From: Petrolisthes cinctipes
Lineage: Eukaryota > Arthropoda > Malacostraca > Decapoda > Porcellanidae
NCBI GenBank assembly: GCA_033782935.1
Contig: JAWQEG010000283.1
Location: forward strand, 1,736,001 to 1,800,000
Direction of reading: 5' to 3'
Length of the DNA: 64,000 nucleotides
Shown here: positions 1 to 12,600 of the stretch, piece after piece
Layout of the letters: each line of letters starts with the position of its first letter
Numbering within the stretch: the stretch's first letter is position 1
Made by a program: the position numbers and the translations under genes
Notes under the pieces: model-generated
The model's database searches: none
Told to the model about the DNA's origin: nothing
What the model saw: the letters and a program-made list of their open reading frames with translations, nothing else

Positions 1-39
1 GTCCCAGAAGGTATCTGTACATGCCTACTCCGTGTTAGA

Positions 40-54
40 GTATTTTCAAAATAC
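40..54. other. Perfect 15-bp dyad in a monomer (representative)
   Basis: GTATTTTCAAAATAC is a perfect inverted repeat, with 7-bp arms around one central C, at monomer positions 40-54. It recurs in A1, A2 and B2 monomers. C and D carry the paired alternative ATATTTTCAAAATAT at the matching place. It could bind a dimeric protein or form a short hairpin; no function is shown. Confidence 0.85.
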
Positions 55-155
55 AGGCCAAAAACATACTGAAAATCGATCTTTTATGTGCACAAAAGTC
101 GATATGTGCATGCTTCTTCTGTACCCGTTTATATCTCAAACTCTGGCCCTAAACA

Positions 156-178
156 CCCGAAAATTCGATATTTTGGGG
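156..178. other. Imperfect 9-bp-arm dyad at the monomer end (representative)
   Basis: CCCGAAAAT at 156-164 faces ATTTTGGGG at 170-178 around a five-base TCGAT centre. Eight of nine pairs match, with a single G-G mismatch. The dyad recurs near the end of A and B monomers, with centre TCAAT in A2, B1 and B2. C and D end TTTAGAGG or TTTAGGGG and so have weaker pairing. Confidence 0.78.
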
Positions 179-283
179 TCCCAGAAGCGATCTGTACATG
201 CCTACTCCGTGTTAGAGTATTTTCAAAATACATGCTCAAAACATACTGAAAATTGATCTTTTAGGTGCACAAAAGTCGATATG

Positions 284-291
284 TGCATGCA
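284..291. other. 8-bp palindrome TGCATGCA (representative)
   Basis: TGCATGCA is self-complementary and occurs in A1 and A2 monomers, as in GTGCATGCATCTTC. B monomers read GTGCATGTATC and have lost it; C and D lack the segment completely. It is therefore specific to the 177-bp classes. Confidence 0.8.
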
Positions 292-1533
292 TCTTCAGTA
301 CCCGTTTATATCTCAAATTCAGGCTCAAAACACCCGAAAATTCAATATTTTGGGGTCCCAGAAGCAATCTGTACATGCCTACTCAGTGTTAGTGTATTTT
401 CAAAATAAAGGCCCAAAACATGCTGAAAATCGATATTTTAGATGCCCAAAGTCAATATGTGCATGTATCTTCTGTACACGTTTATATCTCAAATTCAGGC
501 TCAAAACACCCGAAAATTAAATATTTTGGGGTCCCAGAAGCGATCTGTACATGCCTACTCCGTGTTAGAGTATTTTCAAAATACATGCTCAAAACATACT
601 GAAAATCGATCTTTTAGGTGCACAAAAGTCGATATGTGTATGCATCTTCAGTACCCGTTTATATCTCAAATTCAGGCTCAAAACACCCGAAAATTCAATA
701 TTTTGGGGTCCCAGAAGCAATCTGTACATGCCTACACAGTGCTAGAATATTTTCAAAATATAGGCTAAAAACATGCTGAAAATCGACATTTTATGTGCCA
801 AAAAACCGATATCTCAAATTCAGTCCCAAAACACCCGAAAATTCGATATTTAGAGGTCCCAGAAGGTATCTGTACATGCCTACTCCGTGTTAGAGTATTT
901 TAAAAATACAGGCCAAAAACATACTGAAAATCGATCTTTTAGGTGCACAAAAGTCGATATGTGCATGCATTTTCTGTACCCTTTTATACCTCAAATTCTG
1001 GCCCTAAACACCCGAAAATTCGATATTTTGGGGTCCCAGAAGCGATCTGTACATGCCTACTCCGTGTTAGAGTATTTTCAAAATTCAGGCCCAAAACATG
1101 CTGAAAATCGATATTTTTGGTGCCCAAAGTCAATATGTGCATGTATCTTCTGTACCCGTTTATATCTCAAATTCAGGCTCAAAACACCCGGAAATTCGAT
1201 ATTTTGGGGTCCCAGAAGCAATCTGTACATGCCTACTCAGTGCTAGAATATTTTCAAAATATAGGCTAAAAACATGCAAAAAATCGATCTTTTAGGTGCC
1301 AAAAAGTCGATATCTCAAATTCAGTCCCAAAACACCCGAAAATTCGATATTTAGGGGTCCCAGAAGCGATCTGTCAATGCCTACCCCGTGTTAGAGTATT
1401 TTCAAAATACATGCTCAAAACATACTGAAAATCGATCTTTTAGGTGCACAAAAGTCGATATGTGCATGCATCTTCAGTACCCGTTTATATCTCAAATTCA
1501 GGCTCAAAACACCCGAAAATTCAATATTTTGGG

Positions 1534-1690
1534 GTCCCAGAAGCAATCTGTACATGCCTACTCAGCGTTAGAGTATTTTCAAAATACAGGCCCAAAACAT
1601 GCTGAAAATCGATATTTTAGATGCCCAAAGTCTGTACCTGTTTATATCTCAAATTCAGGCTCAAAACACCAGAAAATTCGATATTTTGGG
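1534..1690. repeat. B2 monomer with 19-bp deletion (157 bp)
   Basis: The text CCCAAAGTCTGTACC near 1623-1637 skips 19 bp of the normal B2 monomer (the segment with AATATGTGCATG). The deletion is bounded by the dinucleotide TC. It is seen once in the window. Confidence 0.85.
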
Positions 1691-4600
1691 GTCCCAGAAG
1701 CAATCTGTACAGTGCTAGAAGATTTTCAAAATATAGGCTAAAAACATGCTAAAAATCGATCTTTTAGGTGCCAAAAAGTCGATATCTCAAATTCAGTCCC
1801 AAAACACCCGAAAATTCGATATTTAGGGGTCCCAGAAGCGATCTGTACATGCCTACTCCGTGTTAGAGTATTTTCAAAATTCAGGCCCAAAACATGCTGA
1901 AAATCGATCTTTTAGGTGCACAAAAGTCGATATGTGCATGCATCTTCATTACCCGTTTATATCTCAAATTCAGGCTCAAAACACCCGAAAATTCGATATT
2001 TTCGGGTCCCAGAAAAGATCTGTACATGCCTACTCCGTGTTAGAGTATTTTCAAAATTCAGGCCCAAAACATGCTGAAAATCGATATTTTTGGTGCCCAA
2101 AGTCAATATGTGCATGTATCTTCTGTACCCGTTTATATCTCAAATTCAGGCTCAAAACACCCGAAAATTCAATATTTTGGGGTCCCAGAAGCAATCTGTA
2201 CAGTGCTAGAATATTTTCAAAATATAGGCTAAAAATCATGCTAAAAATCGATCTTTTAGGTGCCAAGAAGTCGATATCTCAAATTCAGTCACAAAACACC
2301 CGAAAATTCGATATTTAGGGGTCCCAGAAGCGATCTGTACATGCCTACTCCGTGTTAGAGTATTTTCAAAAATATATGCTCAAAACATACTGAAAATCGA
2401 TCTTTTAGGTGCACAAAAGTCGATATGTGCATGCATCTTCAGTACCCGTTTATATCTCAAATTCAGGCTCAAAACACCCGAAAATTCAATATTTTGGGGT
2501 CCCAGAAGCAATCTGTACATGCCTACTCAGTGTTAGAGTATTTTCAAAATACAGGCCCAAAACATGCTGAAAATCGATATTTTAGATGCCCAAAGTCAAT
2601 ATGTGCATGTATCTTCTGTACCCGTTTATATCTCAAATTCAGGCTCAAAACACCCGAAAATTCAATATTTTGGGGTCCCAGAAGCGATCTGTACATGCCT
2701 ACTCCGTGTTAGAGTATTTTCAAAATTTAGGCCCAAAACATGCTGAAAATCGATATTTTTGGTGCCCAAAGTCAATATGTGCATGTATCTTCTGTACCCG
2801 TTTATATCTCAAATTCAGGCTCAAAACACCCGAAAATTCAATATTTTGGGGTCCCAGAAGCAATCTGTACAGTGCTAGAATATTTTTAAAATATAGGCTA
2901 AAAACATGCTAAAAATCGATCTTTTAGGTGCCAAAAAGTCGATATCTCAAATTCAGTCCGAAAACACCCGAAAATTCGATATTTAGGGGTCCCAGAAGCG
3001 ATCTGTACATGCCTACTCCGTGTTAGAGTATTTTCAAAATACATGCTCAAAACATACTGAAAATCGATCTTTTAGGTTCACAAAAGTCAATATGTGCATG
3101 CATCTTCAGTACCCGTTTATATCTCAAATTCAGGCACAAAACACCCGAAAATTCAATATTTTGGGGTCCCAGAAGCAATCTGTACATGCCTACTCAGTGT
3201 TAAAGTATTTTCAAAATACTGGCCCAAAACATGCTGAAAATCGATATTTTAGATGCCCAAAGTCAATATGTGCATGTATCTTCTGTACCCGTTTATATCT
3301 CAAATTCAGGCTCAAAACACCCGAAAATTCAATATTTTGGGGTCCCAGAAGCAATCTGTACATGCCTACACAGTGCTAGAATATTTTCAAAATATAGGCT
3401 AAAAACATGCTAAAAATCGACATTTTAGGTGCCAAAAAATCGATATCTCAAATTCAGTCCCAAAACAACCGAAAATTCGATATTTAGAGGTCCCAGAAGG
3501 TATCTGTACATGCCTACTCCGTGTTAGAGTATTTTCAAAATACAGGCCAAAAACATACTGAAAATCGATCTTTTAGGTGCCCAAAAGTCGATATGTGCAT
3601 GCATCTTCTGTACCCGTTTATATCTCAAATTCTGGCCCTAAACACCCGAAAATTCGATATTTTGGGATCCCAGAAGCGATCTGTACATGCCTACTCCGTG
3701 TTAGTGTATTTTCAAAATTCAGGCCCAAAACATGCTGAAAATCGATATTTTTGGTGCCCAAAGTCAATATGTGCATGTATCTTCTGTACCCGTTTATATC
3801 TCAAATTCAGGCTCAAAACACCCGAAAATTCAATATTTTGGGGTCCCAGAAGCAATCTGTACAGTGCTAGAATATTTTCAAAATATAGGCTAAAAACATG
3901 CTAAAAATCGATCTTTTAGGAGCTAAAAAGTCGATATCTCAAATTCAGTCCCAAAACACCCGAAAATTCGATATTTAGGGGTCCCAGAAGCGATCTGTAC
4001 ATGCCTACTCCGTGTTAGAGTATTTTCAAAATACATGCTCAAAACATACTGAAAATCGATCTTTTAGGTGCACAAAAGTCGATATGTGCATGCATCTTCA
4101 GTACCCGTTTATATCTCAAATTCAGGCTCAAAACACCCGAAAATTCAATATTTTGGGGTCCCAGAAGCAATCTGTACATGCCTACACAGTGCTAAAATAT
4201 TTTCAAAATATAGGCTAAAAACATGCTGAAAATCGACATTTTAGGTGCCCAAAGTCAATATGTGCATGTATCTTCTGTACCCGTTTATATCTCAAATTCA
4301 GGCTCAAAACACCCGAAAATTCAATATTTTGGGGTCCCAGAAGCAATCTGTACAGTGCTAGAATATTTTCAAAATATAGGCTAAAAACATGCTAAAAATC
4401 GATCTTTTAGGAGCTAAAAAGTCGATATCTCAAATTCAGTCCCAAAACACCCGAAAATTCGATATTTAGGGGTCCCAGAAGCGATCTGTACATGCCTACT
4501 CCGTGTTAGAGTATTTTCAAAATACATGCTCAAAACATACTGAAAATCGATCTTTTAGGTGCACAAAAGTCGATATGTGCATGCATCTTCAGTACCCGTT

Positions 4601-5621
4601 TATATCTCAAATTCAGGCTCAAAACACCCGAAAATTCAATATTTTGGGGTCCCAGAAGCAATCTGTACATGCCTACACAGTGCTAAAATATTTTCAAAAT
4701 ATAGGCTAAAAACATGCTGAAAATCGACATTTTAGGTGCCAAAAAATCGATATCTCAAATTCAGTCCCAAAACACCCAAAAATTCGATATTTAGAGGTCC
4801 CAGAAGGTATCTGTACATGCCTACTCCGTGTTAGAGTATTTTCAAAATACAGGCCCAAAACATGCTGAAAATCGATATTTTAGATGCCCAAAGTCAATAT
4901 GTGCATGTATCTTCTGTACCCGTTTATATCTCAAATTCAGGCTCAAAACACCCGAAAATTCAATATTTTGGGGTCCCAGAAGCAATCTGTACATGCCTAC
5001 ACAGTGCTAGAATATTTTCAAAATATAGGCTAAAAACATGCTAAAAATCGACATTTTAGGTGCCAAAAAATCGATATCTCAAATTCAGTCCCAAAACACC
5101 CGAAAATTCGATATTTAGAGGTCCCAGAAGGTATCTGTACATGCCTACTCCGTGATAGAGTATTTTCAAAATACAGGCCAAAAACATACTGAAAATCGAT
5201 CTTTTAGGTGCCCAAAAGTCGATATTTGCATGCATCTTCTGTACCCGTTTATATCTCAAATTCTGGCCCTAAACACCCGAAAATTCGATATTTTCGGGTC
5301 CCAGAAGCGATCTGTACATGCCTACTCCGTGTTAGAGTATTTTCAAAATTCAGGCCCAAAACATGCTGAAAATCGATATTTTAGATGCCCAAAGTCAATA
5401 TGTGCATGTATCTTCTGTACCCGTTTATATCTCAAATTCAGGCTCAAAACACCAGAAAATTCAATATTTTGGGGTACCAGAAGCAATCTGTACATGCCTA
5501 CACAGTGCTAGAATATTTTCAAAATATAGGCTAAAAACATGCTAAAAATCGATATTTTAGGTGCCAAAAAATCGACATCTCAAATTCAGTCCCAAAACAC
5601 CCGAAAATTCGATATTTAGGG

Positions 5622-8380
5622 GTCCCAGAAGCGATCTGTACATGCCTACTCCGTGTTAGAGTATTTTCAAAATACATGCTCAAAACATACTGAAAATCGA
5701 TCTTTTAGGTGCACAAAAGTCAATAATGCATGCATCTTCAGTACCCGTTTATATCTCAAATTCAGGCTCAAAACACCCGAAAATTCAATATTTTGGGGTC
5801 CCAGAAGCAATCTGTACATGCCTACTCAGTGTTAAAGTATTTTCTAAATACTGGCCCAAAACATGCTGAAAATCGATATTTTAGATGCCCAAAGTCAATA
5901 TGTGCATGTATCTTCTGTACCCGTTTATATCTCAAATTCAGGCTCAAAACACCCGAAAATTCAATATTTTGGGGTCCCAGAAGAAATCTGTAAAGTGCTA
6001 GAATATTTTCAAAATATAGGCTAAAAACATGCTAAAAATCGATCTTTTAGGTGCCAAAAAGTCGATATCTCAAATTCAGTCCCAAAAAACCCGAAAATTC
6101 GATATTTTGGGGTCCCAGAAGCGATTTGTACATGCCTACTCCGTGTTAGAGTATTTTCAAAATTCAGGCCCAAAACATGCTGAAAATCGATATTTTTGGT
6201 GCCTAAAGTCAATATGTGCATGTATCTTCTGTACCCGTTTATATCTCAAATTCAGGCTCAAAACACCCGAAAATTCAATATTTTGGGGTCCCAGAAGCAA
6301 TCTGTACAGTGCTAGAATATTTTCAAAATATAGGCTAAAAACATGCTAAAAATCGATCTTTTAGGTGCCAAAAAGTCGATATCTCAAATTCAGTCCCAAA
6401 ACACCCGAAAATTCGATATTTAGGGGTCCCAGAAGCGATCTGTACATGCCTACTCCTTGTTAAAGTATTTTCAAAATACATGCTCAAAACATACTGAAAA
6501 TCGATCATTTAGGTGCACAAAAGTCAATATGTGCATGCATCTTCAGTACCCGTTTATATCTCAAATTCAGGCTCAAAACACCCGAAAATTCAATATTTTG
6601 GGGTCCCAGAAGCAATCTGTACATGCCAACTCAGTGTTAAAGTATTTTCAAAATACTGGCCCAAAACATGCTGAAAATCGATATTTTAGATGCCCAAAGT
6701 CAATATGTGCATGTATCTTCTGTACCCGTTTATATCTCAAAACACCCGAAAATTCAATATTTTGGGGTCCCAGAAGCAATCTGTACATGCCTACACAGTG
6801 CTAGAATATTTTCAAAATATAGGCTAAAAACATGCTAAAAATCGACATTTTAGGTGCCAAAAAATCGATATCTCAAATTCAGTCCCAAAACACCCGAAAA
6901 TTCGATATTTAGAGGTCCCAGAAGGTATCTGTACATGCCTACTCCGTGATAGAGTATTTTCAAAATACAAGCCAAAAACATACTGAAAATCGATCTTTTA
7001 GGTGCCCAAAAGTCGATATGTGCATGCATCTTCTGTACCCGTTTATATCTCAAATTCTGGCCCTAAACACCCGAAAATTCGATATTTTCGGGAACCAGAA
7101 GCGATCTGTACATGCCTACTCCGTGTTAGAGTATTTTCAAAATTCAGGCCCAAAACATGCTGAAAATCGATATTTTTGGTGCCCAAAATCAATATGTGCA
7201 TGTATCTTCTGTACCCGTTTATATCTCAAATTCAGGCTCAAAACACCCGAAAATTCAATATTTTGGGATCCCAGAAGCAATCTGTACAGTGCTAGAATAT
7301 TTTCAAAATATAGGCTAAAAACATGCTAAAAATCGATCTTTTAGGTGCCAAAAAGTCGATATCTCAAATTCAGTCCAAAAACACCCGAAAATTCGATATT
7401 TAGGGGTCCCAGAAGCGATCTGTACATGCCTACTCCGTGTTAGAGTATTTTCAAAATACATGCTCAAAACATACTGAAAATCGATCTTTTAGGTGCACAA
7501 AAGTCGATATGTGCATGCATCTTCAGTACCCGTTTATATCTCAAATTCAGGCTCAAAATACCCGAAAATTCAATATTTTGGGGTCCCAGAAGCAATCTGT
7601 ACATGCCTACACAGTGCTAGAATATTTTCAAAAATATAGGCTAAAAACATGCTGAAAATCGACATATTAGGTGCCAAAAAATCGATATCTCAAATTCAGT
7701 CCCAAAACACCCAAAAATTCGATATTTAGAGGTCCCAGAAGGTATCTGTACATGCCTACTCCGTGTTAGAGTATTTTCAAAATACATGCTCAAAACATAC
7801 TGAAAATCGATCTTTTAGGTGCACAAAAGTCGTTATGTGCATGCATCTTCAGTACCCGTTTATATCTCAAATTCAGGCTCAAAACACCCGAAAATTCAAT
7901 ATTTTGGGGTCCCAGAAGCAATCTGTACATGCCTACACAGTGCTAGAATATTTTCAAAATATAGGCTAAAAACATGCTGAAAATCGACATTTTAGGTGCT
8001 AAAAAATCGATATCTCAAATTCAGTCCCAAAACACCCGAAAATTCGATATTTAGAGGTCCCAGAAGGTATCTGTACATGCCTACTCCGTGTTAGAGTATT
8101 TTCAAAATACAGGCCCAAAACATGCTGAAAATCGATATTTTAGATGCCCAAAGTCAATATGTGCATGTATCTTCTGTACCCGTTTATATCTCAAATTCAG
8201 GCTCAAAACACCCGAAAATTCAATATTTTGGGGTCCCAGAAGCAATCTGTACATGCCTACACAGTGCTAGAATATTTTCAAAATATAGGCTAAAAACATG
8301 CTAAAAATCGACATTTTAGGTGCCAAAAAATCGATATCTCAAATTCAGTCCCAAAACACCCGAAAATTCGATATTTAGGG
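5622..8380. repeat. 2.76-kb block, copy 1
   Basis: Order from 5622: A2, B2, D, B1, D, A2, B2 with the 12-bp deletion, C, A1, B1, D, A2, C, A2, C, A1/B2 chimera, C. The first eleven monomers reappear in the same order from 8381 at an offset of 2759-2760 bp. Shared rare features are TTTTCTAAATACTGGC, AGAAGAAATCTG at the D start, a D that ends in ATATTTTGGGG and runs directly into B1 (6112), and the 12-bp deletion. One difference is a missing G in this copy (GTCAATAATGCATGC near 5720). Confidence 0.87.
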
Positions 8381-9674
8381 GTCCCAGAAGCGATCTGTAC
8401 ATGCCTACTCCGTGTTAGAGTATTTTCAAAATACATGCTCAAAACATACTGAAAATCGATCTTTTAGGTGCACAAAAGTCAATATGTGCATGCATCTTCA
8501 GTACCCGTTTATATCTCAAATTCAGGCTCAAAACACCCGAAAATTCAATATTTTGGGGTCCCAGAAGCAATCTGTACATGCCTACTCAGTGTTAAAGTAT
8601 TTTCTAAATACTGGCACAAAACATGCTGAAAATCGATATTTTAGATGCCCAAAGTCAATATGTGCATGTATCTTCTGTACCCGTTTATATCTCAAATTCA
8701 GGCTCAAAACACCCGAAAATTCAATATTTTGGGGTCCCAGAAGAAATCTGTACAGTGTTAGAATATTTTCAAAATATAGGCTAAAAACATGCTAAAAATC
8801 GATCTTTTAGGTGCCAAAAAGTCGATATCTCAAATTCAGTCCCAAAAAACCCGAAAATTCGATATTTTGGGGTCCCAGAAGCGATTTGTACATGCCTACT
8901 CCGTGTTAGAGTATTTTCAAAATTCAGGCCCAAAACATGCTGAAAATCGATATTTTTGGTGCCTAAAGTCAATATGTGCATGTATCTTCTGTACCCGTTT
9001 ATATCTCAAATTCAGGCTCAAAACACCCGGAAATTCAATATTTTGGGGTCCCAGAAGCAATCTGTACAGTGCTAGAATATTTTCAAAATATAGGCTAAAA
9101 ACATGCTAAAAATCGATCTTTTAGGTGCCAAAAAGTCGATATCTCAAATTCAGTCCCAAAACACCCGAAAATTCGATATTTAGGGGTCCCAGAAGCGATC
9201 TGTACATGCCTACTCCGTGTTAGAGTATTTTCAAAATACATCCTCAAAACATACTGAAAATCGATCATTTAGGTGCACAAAAGTCAATATGTGCATGCAT
9301 CTTCAGTACCCGTTTATATCTCAAATTCAGGCTCAAAACACCCGAAAATTCAATATTTTGGGGTCCCAGAAGCAATCTGTACATGCCTACTCAGTGTTAA
9401 AGTATTTTCAAAATACTGGCCCAAAACATGCTGAAAATCGATATTTTAGATGCCCAAAGTCAATATGTGCATGTATCTTCTGTACCCGTTTATATCTCAA
9501 AACACCCGAAAATTCAATATTTTGGGGTCCCAGAAGCAATCTGTACATGCCTACACAGTGCTAGAATATTTTCAAAATATAGGCTAAAAACATGCTAAAA
9601 ATCGACATTTTAGGTGCCAAAAAATCGATATCTCAAATTCAGTCCCAAAACACCCGAAAATTCGATATTTAGAG
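8381..9674. repeat. 2.76-kb block, copy 2 (left part)
   Basis: A2, B2, D, B1, D, A2, B2 with 12-bp deletion and C repeat the order of 5622-6914 almost base for base. The similarity continues through the A1-B1-D at 9675-10165. Where copy 1 then has A2-C-A2-C, this copy carries the amplified 1128-bp units and only afterwards returns to A2-C, A1/B2, C at 13550-14202. The 1128-bp amplification therefore appears to have expanded inside a copy of the older block. Confidence 0.82.
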
Positions 9675-12600
9675 GTCCCAGAAGGTATCTGTACATGCCT
9701 ACTCCGTGATAGAGTATTTTCAAAATACAGGCCAAAAACATACTGAAAATCGATCTTTTAGGTGCCCAAAAGTCGATATGTGCATGCATCTTCTGTACCC
9801 GTTTATATCTCAAATTCTGGCCCTAAACACCCGAAAATTCGATATTTTCGGGTCCCAGAAGCGATCTGTACATGCCTACTCCGTGTTAGAGTATTTTCAA
9901 AATTCAGGCCCAAAACATGCTGAAAATCGATATTTTTGGTGCCCGAAATCAATATGTGCATGTATCTTCTGTACCCGTTTATATCTCAAATTCAGGCTCA
10001 AAACACCCGAAAATTCAATATTTTGGGGTCCCAGAAGCAATCTGTACAGTGCTAGAATATTTTCAAAATATAGGCTAAAAACATGCTAAAAATCGATCTT
10101 TTAGGTGCCAAAAAGTCGATATCTCAAATTCAGTCCCAAAACACCCGAAAATTCGATATTTAGGGGTCCCAGAAGCGATCTGTACATGCCTACTCCGTGT
10201 TAGAGTATTTTCAAAATACATGCTCAAAACATACTGAAAATCGATCATTTAGGTGCACAAAAGTCAATATGTGCATGCATTTTCAGTACCCGTTTATATC
10301 TCAAATTCAGGCTCAAAACACCCGAAAATTCAATATTTTGGGGTCCCAGAAGCAATCTGTACATGCCTACTCAGTGTTAAAGTATTTTCAAAATACTGGC
10401 CCAAAACATGCTGAAAATCGATATTTTAGATGCCCAAAGTCAATATGTGCATGTATCTTCTGTACCCGTTTATATCTCAAAACACCCGAAAATTCAATAT
10501 TTTGGGGTCCCAGAAGCAATCTGTACATGCCTACACAGTGCTAGAATATTTTCAAAATATAGGCTAAAAACATGCTAAAAATCGACATTTTAGGTGCCAA
10601 AAAATCGATATCTCAAATTCAGTCCCAAAACACCCGAAAATTCAATATTTAGAGGTCCCAGAAGGTATCTGTACATGCCTACTCCGTGTTAGAGTATTTT
10701 CAAAATATAGGCTAAAAACATGCTAAAAATCGACATTTTAGGTGCCAAGAAGTCGATATCTCAAATTCAGTCCCAAAACACCCGAAAATTCGATATTTAG
10801 AGGTCCCAGAAGGTATCTGTACATGCCTACTCCGTGATAGAGTATTTTCAAAATACAGGCCAAAAACATATTGAAAATCGATCTTTTAGGTGCCCAAAAG
10901 TCGATATGTGCATGCATCTTCTGTACCCGTTTATATCTCAAATTCTGGCCCTAAACACCCGAAAATTCGATATTTTCGGGTCCCAGAAGCGATCTGTACA
11001 TGCCTACTCCGTGTTAGAGTATTTTCAAAATTCAGGCCCAAAACATGCTGAAAATCGATATTTTTGGTGCCCAAAATCAATATGTGCATGTATCTTCTGT
11101 ACCCGTTTATATCTCAAATTCAGGCTCAAAACACCCGAAAATTCAATATTTTGGGGTCCCAGAAGCAATCTGTACAGTGCTAGAATATTTTCAAAATATA
11201 GGCTAAAAACATGCTAAAAATCGATCTTTTAGGTGCCAAAAAGTCGATATCTCAAATTCAGTCCCAAAACACCCGAAAATTCGATATTTAGGGGTCCCAG
11301 AAGCGATCTGTACATGCCTACTCCGTGTTAGAGTATTTTCAAAATACATGCTCAAAACATACTGAAAATCGATCATTTAGGTGCACAAAAGTCAATATGT
11401 GCATGCATCTTCAGTACCCGTTTATATCTCAAATTCAGGCTCAAAACACCCGAAAATTCAATATTTTGGGGTCCCAGAAGCAATCTGTACATGCCTACTC
11501 AGTGTTAAAGTATTTTCAAAATACTGGCCCAAAACATGCTGAAAATCGATATTTTAGATGCCCAAAGTCAATATGTGCATGTATCTTCTGTACCCGTTTA
11601 TATCTCAAAACACCCGAAAATTCAATATTTTGGGGTCCCAGAAGCAATCTGTACATGCCTACACAGTGCTAGAATATTTTCAAAATATAGGCTAAAAACA
11701 TGCTAAAAATCGACATTTTAGGTGCCAAAAATTCGATATCTCAAATTCAGTCCCAAAACACCCGAAAATTCAATATTTAGAGGTCCCAGAAGGTATCTGT
11801 ACATGCCTACTCCGTGTTAGAGTATTTTCAAAATATAGGCTAAAAACATGCTAAAAATCGACATTTTAGGTGCCAAGAAGTCGATATCTCAAATTCAGTC
11901 CCAAAACACCCGAAAATTCGATATTTAGAGGTCCCAGAAGGTATCTGTACATGCCTACTCCGTGATAGAGTATTTTCAAAATACAGGCCAAAAACATATT
12001 GAAAATCGATCTTTTAGGTGCCCAAAAGTCGATATGTGCATGCATCTTCTGTACCCGTTTATATCTCAAATTCTGGCCCTAAACACCCGAAAATTCGATA
12101 TTTTCGGGTCCCAGAAGCGATCTGTACATGCCTACTCCGTGTTAGAGTATTTTCAAAATTCAGGCCCAAAACATGCTGAAAATCGATATTTTTGGTGCCC
12201 AAAATCAATATGTGCATGTATCTTCTGTACCCGTTTATATCTCAAATTCAGGCTCAAAACACCCGAAAATTCAATATTTTGGGGTCCCAGAAGCAATCTG
12301 TACAGTGCTAGAATATTTTCAAAATATAGGCTAAAAACATGCTAAAAATCGATCTTTTAGGTGCCAAAAAGTCGATATCTCAAATTCAGTCCCAAAACAC
12401 CCGAAAATTCGATATTTAGGGGTCCCAGAAGCGATCTGTACATGCCTACTCCGTGTTAGAGTATTTTCAAAATACATGCTCAAAACATACTGAAAATCGA
12501 TCATTTAGGTGCACAAAAGTCAATATGTGCATGCATCTTCAGTACCCGTTTATATCTCAAATTCAGGCTCAAAACACCCGAAAATTCAATATTTTGGGGT

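Larger units (their letters stand above)
1..5621. repeat. Mixed-order block at the left edge
   Basis: Monomer starts run 1 A1, 178 A2, 355 B2, 531 A2, 708 C, 856 A1, 1033 B1, 1209 C', 1357 A2, then a shortened 157-bp B2 at 1534 and D at 1691. From 2321 the order is A2-B2-B1-D, A2-B2-C, A1-B1-D, A2 and a C/B chimera at 4158, D, A2-C, an A1/B2 chimera at 4797, C and A1-B2-C. Private changes are frequent (CTCTGG preceded by AAACT near 140, TTTTTAAAATATA near 2885), so this stretch has been less recently homogenised than the blocks further on. No non-satellite sequence is present. Confidence 0.85.

Noticed and set aside
156..178. CENP-B box in the CCCGAAAATTCG region
   Set aside because: On the reverse strand the CGGG core is present, but the TTCG and the A at the required distances are missing (T at the A position, no TTCG eleven bases upstream). 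It does not fit the box.
1820..1835. Plant telomere unit TTTAGGG in short monomers ending TTTAGGGG
   Set aside because: It occurs once per monomer as part of the junction and never in tandem, so it is a coincidental match and not telomeric DNA.
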